From NCBI GenBank assembly GCA_958510825.1, contig OY294044.1, forward strand, positions 46,774,626 to 46,838,625: a DNA stretch of 64,000 nucleotides, in the 5' to 3' direction. This DNA comes from Brachypterus glaber. Its lineage: Eukaryota > Arthropoda > Insecta > Coleoptera > Kateretidae. The notes below the pieces were generated by a model. It saw only the letters and a list, made by a program, of their open reading frames with translations, was not told where the DNA came from and ran no database searches. Position numbers and translations under genes: made by a program. Below, piece after piece: positions 12,001 to 21,000 of the stretch (positions are counted from its first letter, which is position 1; every line of letters starts with the position of its first letter).

Positions 12001-15000
12001 GCTTAAATAAAAATATTACTTTTTATTATTATTTTATTTTTTAGAAATTTATCTTTGAGATAATGACGTCACAACGCACTAACAGTGCGTTGTGACTAGA
12101 GGTGTGCGCCGACCAGTGTTTGATCGGCGGCGGCGTTTTGCTAAATTTTGGTCGGCGGGCGGCGCTTTCATCGGCGGCGCGTCATTCATCGGCGGCGGCG
12201 TGACCGGCGCGCCGAGTAATTTTCAAAATACAAAAATATGCAATTCACTATTATTTACATACAAAACAAAACAATTATAAAACTTAGTATTTTAAAAAGA
12301 AATCTTTCATGCCATCATTTTCAACTTCTTTAAAAGGGACTAGATCTTTACAAAACCAAAGGGTTACGTATCTAGCCATGACCCATTTTTTCATGGTAGT
12401 ATTCTCATTACTATTTCTCTTAGCTTGAGGAGTAAAAAACTGGGTTAATTTCCTTTTTTTTGCTATATGCATGTCATTCTTAATTTTATGGACTTCTTCC
12501 AAATGCTTTATTAAGTTGCCAGTACTAACCTTTTTTGAAAATTTTTTGATAATTAAAATATTAAATGGATTTTTAGTCATTTTTAAATCTTCAAGGCATT
12601 GATTACAATACACTTTTTCTGGGTCTATGTTTTTTTTAATGCCTTCTTGTGTATACGTATATAACGCACCAAAATAATTCCACGCATTTATCTTTGCTGG
12701 AACATTTTGTGTGACAGATTCCCCTTTTCGCGCAATGTGGTAGTTTTGGGAATTATCCATTTTCTATTAAAAAAATATATAAATAATATTTTATCCACGG
12801 CCGTGATTAATAGGTCTATTAATCACGGGTCTGTAAAAATAAACCGTTTAAATTTTAAAACGGACATTGATAAAGTATAGTATTCTACTCGCGTATAATA
12901 ATAATTCACCCTCATTGATAATGTTACGCCGCGTTACATGGAGGGTGGGGGTCAAAAACAGTGGCGTAACTACAGGGGGTGCGGTGCGGGGGGCAGCCTC
13001 TAGGCGGCCCTACGCAGTCGAATAAAAACAACACCACATGCCGGTGGTACATTTTTTTCTGAGGGGCCCCGTCTGAAATTCTGTGGAGGGGGAGGGGCAA
13101 TTTGTAGTTACGCCACTGGTCAAAGATGACCAAATTTTGGGTTACGTAATACTTGAACGTTCCCATATAGGTAAAAAAAATATATTTTTTTTTTACTTTT
13201 CTTTTTGCGAAAAACAAAAATTAAAAAAAAAACTAAAAAAAATAATTTTCAGGAAAAAAATATTTAAAAATACATTTTTTTGAAGATCTTTTTTGAAGAA
13301 CAAAAAAAAATTACAAAAAAAAAATTACAAAAAAAAAGAAAATAAAAAAAAAACTAGAAAGATATTCAATTTTTTTGTTTATCTTTGTACGAAAAACGAA
13401 AAAAAAAATAAAAATGATATTTGTATTTTTTAAGTTTAACCCCCCTCAACTTTTTTGTTTTTGTGGGGATTAAGATTACTTTTAAAATTGGAGAATTGAC
13501 ACTTATAACAAAAGTAATTTTTTCTGAGAAACTTTCATTAATCGGAATTTTCTTTCAGCTTTTTTCGATCTTTTTAAAAGTTTAACCGTATAACTTTCCC
13601 CTCATGGAACTTGATTTTTCCTGAAAACTTCAAGTCGATCGGATTATTCGTTCTTGAGATATCGTGTGACACGATTCGTGTCTACAAAAATCGTGACATC
13701 GAACGGACAGACAGATAGACGGACGGACATTTTCAAAGTTTCTTATTTTTTCATGAAACATATTTGTATGATACAAATTTTATAAAATAATTATTTGTCT
13801 AGAACGTTTTTTGGCGATTTTGGAAAATTCGAAACTACCGTATTATAGCGCAAGCACTGTGAATAGTATACACCAAATATAGATGCAAGTCGCTTGCATA
13901 ACAACTTTACACGATATTTCAAGAACGCTTTGACATAGAGACTTGAAATTTTAGACAAATATTTTCTACCACTTTGTTCTGCAAGGGACTTGCATCTATA
14001 TTTGGTGTATATAATGTTTTGATGTTATTTTGTACAGTTACTAATAAATCTATAAAAAAACTTTTATTGTAATATTATAATATAGTATCTAATCTATTAA
14101 AAAAATATTAGTTACGTTTGGTTGAATTTCTTCCACCCTAATGCCAGGGTTCGTTGTTTTTGTTTTTTTTTGCATGCATAAGTAGTTCACATAAAAGCTG
14201 ACTCCCTGACTGTTTATAAACGGTATCTAAGGATTATTGTTAGAAACCTGCATAATTCAGTTTTGTTGTTTATTTATATATGTTAAATATTTACTTACTT
14301 TTGTTGATTACCTATTTTAGCTCGAATTAAACTAGTTTAATTAGAACGAAAACAAACACACGCACTCGCTACTCACATCAGGTTGGACTAATCGTTTCAA
14401 GGTTATGCAAGGGCCGTTTGATTCTCTGAGCTTAGTTCTATCTCTTTCTAACTCTTTAATTAGAAAGAGAGAGAACTATACTCGGAGGGCCGGTGCCTCA
14501 ACTTAAACAGCCAATGACTTGCGCATCGCTTAGCGCACGTTGTCTAGAATAGGCTGGCAAAAAATGTCTTGAATAAAAACTTTTGATTAATATTATTAAT
14601 AGCTAACTTTGAATTTTGTTGCTTCATTTTAAGGTCGACGCGCCGCCGTCTGACCCTATATTAGGCGGCGGCGGCGTGATCAGTCACGCCGACCAAGTTT
14701 GATCGGCGGCGGCGGCGTCCCAAATTCAGTCGGCGGCGGCGGCGCGGCGCGGCGGCGCACACCTCTAGTTGTGACGTCAGCAGCTTGACGAGATGGAAGG
14801 ACAACTATAATTTAGCTTAGATGACGTTACAAATCTACAAGTTCTGTGTCTCTAAAAAGTAAAAAATTAAAACTTTTCGCAAAAAAAAATGAACCGACTT
14901 CTATGTCTCTAAAAAGTAAAAAATACTTAATTAGGTTCAGTAGTTCTCGAGAAATTGTATGTTTTTTTTAAAAATTTAAATACAAAGATATAATCACAGA

Positions 15001-18000
15001 CCACCAATTAAATGCACTGAGCTGTATACAGCTTGTATAGTGTTTTAAGTTAACAAGTCACATACAGGGCCGGACAGAGCCAGCCCGGGCCCCGGGGAAA
15101 CTTTTTATTCGGGCCCAATTTTTCCAAAAAAAGTAGTCACGCGCAGGCCCCTAACTATAGCTATACAAGTGCTTTAGAAGGCACTTGTACAGTGGGGGGC
15201 TGAAGTGGCGCCCCCATTTATTAACTAAGTTAGCGCCGTGTGCGAAGTTTTTTTCGAATTATGTTAATATCTGACTCTTTTTAATATTTTATTTTAAACT
15301 TAACCTTGGTTTTACAATTTAAAAAAATAAATAAAAAAGCCTTAGCGCCGCGGGCGAAAATTTTTACAACTTTGATAGTCCATTTTAATTTTAACACGTG
15401 TTAACAGTGTTTTAAATTTCATAAAAATGAAAGCTCCAGCGCCACAGGCAATTTTTTTTACAAATGTTGGCGCCGTAGGCAATATTTTTTTTTAATTTTA
15501 CGCCCAAGTTTTACAAGCTCAAATTAAATAAAGTGTAAAAAAGCCCTAGCGCTACAAATTTGATACCTAGTCTATTCTAATTTTATAACAGTGTACTATT
15601 CTAAAATTAGAATAGACTAGGTATCAAATCTGTAACACTGCAGTATTACAATTTTAAGTTTCATATTAATGCAAGTGCAATACAATATAAAGTTTTACAA
15701 AAATACAAGAAGGCTTAAACGCCGTCGGCGAAAATTTTGACAATGTTTACGTTTAAGTTTTACAATCTTAAATTAAAGAAATAAAAAAAATAGCGCCGCA
15801 GGCGAAAATGTTTACGAATTTGACGGAAAAGTATCTGCATATTTGCTCGTTTTGATGCCTTTATCATTCTGGGGGAGTATAAATAAATATACTGTTTATT
15901 TTAAACTTAACGAAACTTCCGACGCCGGCCCCGAGGAATCGTCCCCCCCTACCCCCCCCCCCCAGAATCCGGCCCTGGTCACATAGTGTGCGATCATATT
16001 ATGATTTTGTGTGCCGTTATGCACAGTATTACTAGTAATAGCAAAAAAACTTGTTAAACCTTTAAATATTTTAGAGTTTAAAAAGTTTCAAATATATTTT
16101 ATTGAAAAAACAACAAGCTGTGAAGATATTTAATGCTACACATTCCATTATACATTATACTATTTACAGTGGATGGTATATTTAATTTTCCCAAATAACG
16201 CAAGTTAAAACTATTTAAATCGCAAATTAAAATATTGCCGCCCTGTAGGCGGCCTGCAGTAGGCCTAGGTTAATTAAAACAAAAATCAAATCAATTAAAA
16301 ATAATAATTAAAATGTCATAATTACAAATAATATTTTTCCTCTTAAAATCCAAATTTAAGTAACTCAAATTAACAAATTATCCAAAAAATGGTATGGCCT
16401 CCGTAAAAGAGCATAGCAGGGCCGTAACCAGAAAAAATCTAGGGGCCCCCAGAGTGGCACCTTAAATAACATTGGCGGCCCCTAAAATTACCGTCAAGAA
16501 AAAAAACTTTGTCCCTAACGGTTTTAACCAAATCTTGGCGCCCCTGCAAAAAAAATTGGCGCCTCAAAAATTACCTTCAAGAAAAAAGCTTTATCCCCGA
16601 CCGTTTTACCAAACTTGGCACCTCTGCAAAAAAAATTGGTGCCCCATTACCTTCAAGAAGAAAAGCTTTGTCCCTGACGGTTTCTACAAAACTTGGCACC
16701 CTTCAAAAAAAAAATTGGCGCTCAAAAAATTACCTTTAAGAACAAAAGCTTTGTCCTTCACGGTTTGGACTTTTTCTACCAAACTTGGGACGCCCCTGCA
16801 AAAAAAGTAAAAAAAAAAATTGCGCCCAAGTGTAGGTGACTTAAGAAATACCAGGGGGCTCAGCAAAAACGCCAGGGGGCTCAAACCAAGGCCAGGGGGG
16901 CTTACAAGAAGACCAGAAAACTTAAAGACATTCTACCAAATTTAATGTGTAGATTCCCTATAGGTACTGTTATAATTTCTATAGGTTGTTATCAAAATTA
17001 ATGCCGAGCCCCTAGCACAAGCTTAAGCTTATTTGGACTTTTTTTAAATTTTTTCCCGTAGACTGACCCAGGGGTGGATCTAGAATCGAGCTATGGGAGG
17101 GGTAAACGGAATAATGATTTTGAGTTGGTTTTTGAAATTCTTGTACTTGAAGTTTTGAAGTTTTTTTCGAATTATGTTAATATCTGACTCTTTTTAATAT
17201 TTTATTTTAAACTTAACCTTGGTTTTACAATTTAAAAAAATAAATAAAAAAGCCTTAGCGCCGCGGGCGAAAATTTTTACAACTTTGATAGTCCATTTTA
17301 ATTTTAACACGTGTTAACAGTGTTTTAAATTTCATAAAAATGAAAGCTCCAGCGCCACAGGCAATTTTTTTTACAAATGTTGGCGCCGTAGGCAATATTT
17401 TTTTTTAATTTTACGCCCAAGTTTTACAAGCTCAAATTAAATAAAGTGTAAAAAAGCCCTAGCGCTACAAATTTGATACCTAGTCTATTCTAATTTTATA
17501 ACAGTGTACTATTCTAAAATTAGAATAGACTAGGTATCAAATCTGTAACACTGCAGTATTACAATTTTAAGTTTCATATTAATGCAAGTGCAATACAATA
17601 TAAAGTTTTACAAAAATACAAGAAGGCTTAAACGCCGTCGGCGAAAATTTTGACAATGTTTACGTTTAAGTTTTACAATCTTAAATTAAAGAAATAAAAA
17701 AAATAGCGCCGCAGGCGAAAATGTTTACGAATTTGACGGAAAAGTATCTGCATATTTGCTCGTTTTGATGCCTTTATCATTCTGGGGGAGTATAAATAAA
17801 TATACTGTTTATTTTAAACTTAACGAAACTTCCGACGCCGGCCCCGAGGAATCGTCCCCCCCTACCCCCCCCCCCAGAATCCGGCCCTGGTCACATAGTG
17901 TGCGATCATATTATGATTTTGTGTGCCGTTATGCACAGTATTACTAGTAATAGCAAAAAAACTTGTTAAACCTTTAAATATTTTAGAGTTTAAAAAGTTT

Positions 18001-21000
18001 CAAATATATTTTATTGAAAAAACAACAAGCTGTGAAGATATTTAATGCTACACATTCCATTATACATTATACTATTTACAGTGGATGGTATATTTAATTT
18101 TCCCAAATAACGCAAGTTAAAACTATTTAAATCGCAAATTAAAATATTGCCGCCCTGTAGGCGGCCTGCAGTAGGCCTAGGTTAATTAAAACAAAAATCA
18201 AATCAATTAAAAATAATAATTAAAATGTCATAATTACAAATAATATTTTTCCTCTTAAAATCCAAATTTAAGTAACTCAAATTAACAAATTATCCAAAAA
18301 ATGGTATGGCCTCCGTAAAAGAGCATAGCAGGGCCGTAACCAGAAAAAATCTAGGGGCCCCCAGAGTGGCACCTTAAATAACATTGGCGGCCCCTAAAAT
18401 TACCGTCAAGAAAAAAAACTTTGTCCCTAACGGTTTTAACCAAATCTTGGCGCCCCTGCAAAAAAAATTGGCGCCTCAAAAATTACCTTCAAGAAAAAAG
18501 CTTTATCCCCGACCGTTTTACCAAACTTGGCACCTCTGCAAAAAAAATTGGTGCCCCATTACCTTCAAGAAGAAAAGCTTTGTCCCTGACGGTTTCTACA
18601 AAACTTGGCACCCTTCAAAAAAAAAATTGGCGCTCAAAAAATTACCTTTAAGAACAAAAGCTTTGTCCTTCACGGTTTGGACTTTTTCTACCAAACTTGG
18701 GACGCCCCTGCAAAAAAAGTAAAAAAAAAAATTGCGCCCAAGTGTAGGTGACTTAAGAAATACCAGGGGGCTCAGCAAAAACGCCAGGGGGCTCAAACCA
18801 AGGCCAGGGGGGCTTACAAGAAGACCAGAAAACTTAAAGACATTCTACCAAATTTAATGTGTAGATTCCCTATAGGTACTGTTATAATTTCTATAGGTTG
18901 TTATCAAAATTAATGCCGAGCCCCTAGCACAAGCTTAAGCTTATTTGGACTTTTTTTAAATTTTTTCCCGTAGACTGACCCAGGGGTGGATCTAGAATCG
19001 AGCTATGGGAGGGGTAAACGGAATAATGATTTTGAGTTGGTTTTTGAAATTCTTGTACTTCACACTACTTCGTCCCTTAAAATTATGGCCATGAGGGTAA
19101 TTACTCTCATTACCCCCGTAAATTCGCTAATGGACTGACATTTTTTTTTCACGGATATCATCTTTTTTGCCGAAAAACGTTTAAAACAAATAATTTCATT
19201 TATTCAATACATACAGATAATAAGACAATTACCAGCTTTATTTTAAATAGATAAACTCAATAATAACCCCCGCGTGGCTTTAGTTTATTGAGTGGATAAT
19301 TATTTATTTTACCCACTCAACTGTCACTTGTCAAATTATTTTCTTGTAAATGTCATTAAAATTTTTAATAAAAATATGAATTCCTAAGCCATTTATTGGA
19401 TAAAACCTTGAATGGCACTCATGGGTAAACCGATATTGCCCTCTCGAAAATTAACCTGCTTGGCTGACGACCCGCAGGTTAATTTTCTCATGGGCAATAT
19501 CTTACTTTACCCACTAGTACCATAAATAACTATTTTTTTTTTCAAATCAAAACAAACAAAAGTTATTTGAGTTTTTTTTTAGGTTGTCCGTGGTGGTGAT
19601 GGAATGGCCGGTTTCGCGGTGCGTCATCCTTCAGGGCAAATCGTTCATCCCTACCAATGGAAACCGAACAGCGAGTACCAGGACCAGAGTTCGACGGGTG
19701 GATACTACTCCGTTTGCATAGACAACCAATTCTCGAGGTTTGCCGGCAAACTGGTTAACATCTACCTAACTGTCGTAAGATACGATATGTGGGAACAATA
19801 CACCAAAGAAGTTGATGAATTGAATATGAATATGGAAAATTTCACGGTAAGAGAACCTTACTGAAATAGGCGAGTAAAAACATGCAAATTCCATAAATTG
19901 CGAAAATTTTAGTTGATTCTACTCGTTTTACTTATATTTGTCGGTCTTCTGCATTAAGAAAAGCCTGCCAGGGCTCCCACCAGTAGAAACATTTAGAGCA
20001 ACCAAGCGAAAATATGTACCTGGAAAACCTATATCTTGGGTTTTTTATTAAAAAGTTAGGAAATGTATAGTTTTTTTTTTAATTTCGTATACCCTCAAAA
20101 GAAATACCATACTCGTTGTAAGACTATATATTATATTCTTTTTTGTCAAGGTTGATCAGAGGAAGAGCTGATCAAGTTTTCAGTAGTGTGCAGAATTTCA
20201 ATGTACTTACATTGAATGCTTGTTTTAGGGGTTTGCCAACATTAATAATAAACATAAATAATCAAGTTTAGAGTATTTGGGCATACTGGGTGTCCCAACT
20301 CTATTTACCCAGCGATTTTCTCGAAAACTAAAAGAGATAATCAAGTTCTGCAAAAACCACCTTAAATGGGACAACAATATCTATAAAAATTAGTCGAAAA
20401 TGAAATCCACCCCTTAACCCCTCCCCCTCAATTTACCCCTAACTTTATTTTTTCAAATAGCACCGCTATATTTTTTTTGGTTGTATTGGATAGATTAGAA
20501 TAGAATAGAATTTATTGGTGCTGGTGTGCAGAAATAGTGCACTTACACAAGTCAAAAATATAAATTAAAACATTACTATACATACAGGGTGATCCATAAC
20601 TGGCATGCCAAAATTTAAGAGGTGATTCTAGATCCAAAAATATAAAAAAAGTTCCTATAAAGGTTGGTCCGGAAATGAGCCCTAAGGGATCTAGGGCCCT
20701 TTAAAATTGTAATAAAAATAAGGTTTTTAATTAATAACTTGGGTACCGTTTAAGCTAGAGCGGCGAGCTTTTGCATCTATACTAGTATTAATAAGGGCAA
20801 TAAGTTTATGTTAATTTATTTTTTTAATTTATCCAGAGGCATGCCCAGACGGACAAAATATATGAGGCTTAAAACATTTTTGCCCCAAACTTTTCTATGT
20901 GTATGTTTTTTGGATTTGTTGTAAAAAATATAGATTTCTAGAGTAAAAATACATATAAAATATCATATAGTGTAACACTGTAGGAGCAACCGTTATCAAA

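Larger units (their letters stand above)
12097..14767 (-). mobile_element. hAT transposon with TAGAGGTGTGCG ends and 8-bp duplication
   Basis: Termini TAGAGGTGTGCGCCG and CGGCGCACACCTCTA are flanked by a perfect 8-bp duplication GTTGTGAC (12089-12096 and 14768-14775). Both ends are followed by CGG-rich subterminal repeats. A BED-finger transposase fragment lies near the left end on the minus strand. A 160-bp MITE and a 141-bp MITE have landed inside. Confidence 0.9.

Noticed and set aside
16472..16810. 112-residue ORF, repeated at 18384-18722
   Set aside because: Built from minisatellite units and copied by the tandem duplication; low-complexity Lys/Pro-rich protein with no domain.
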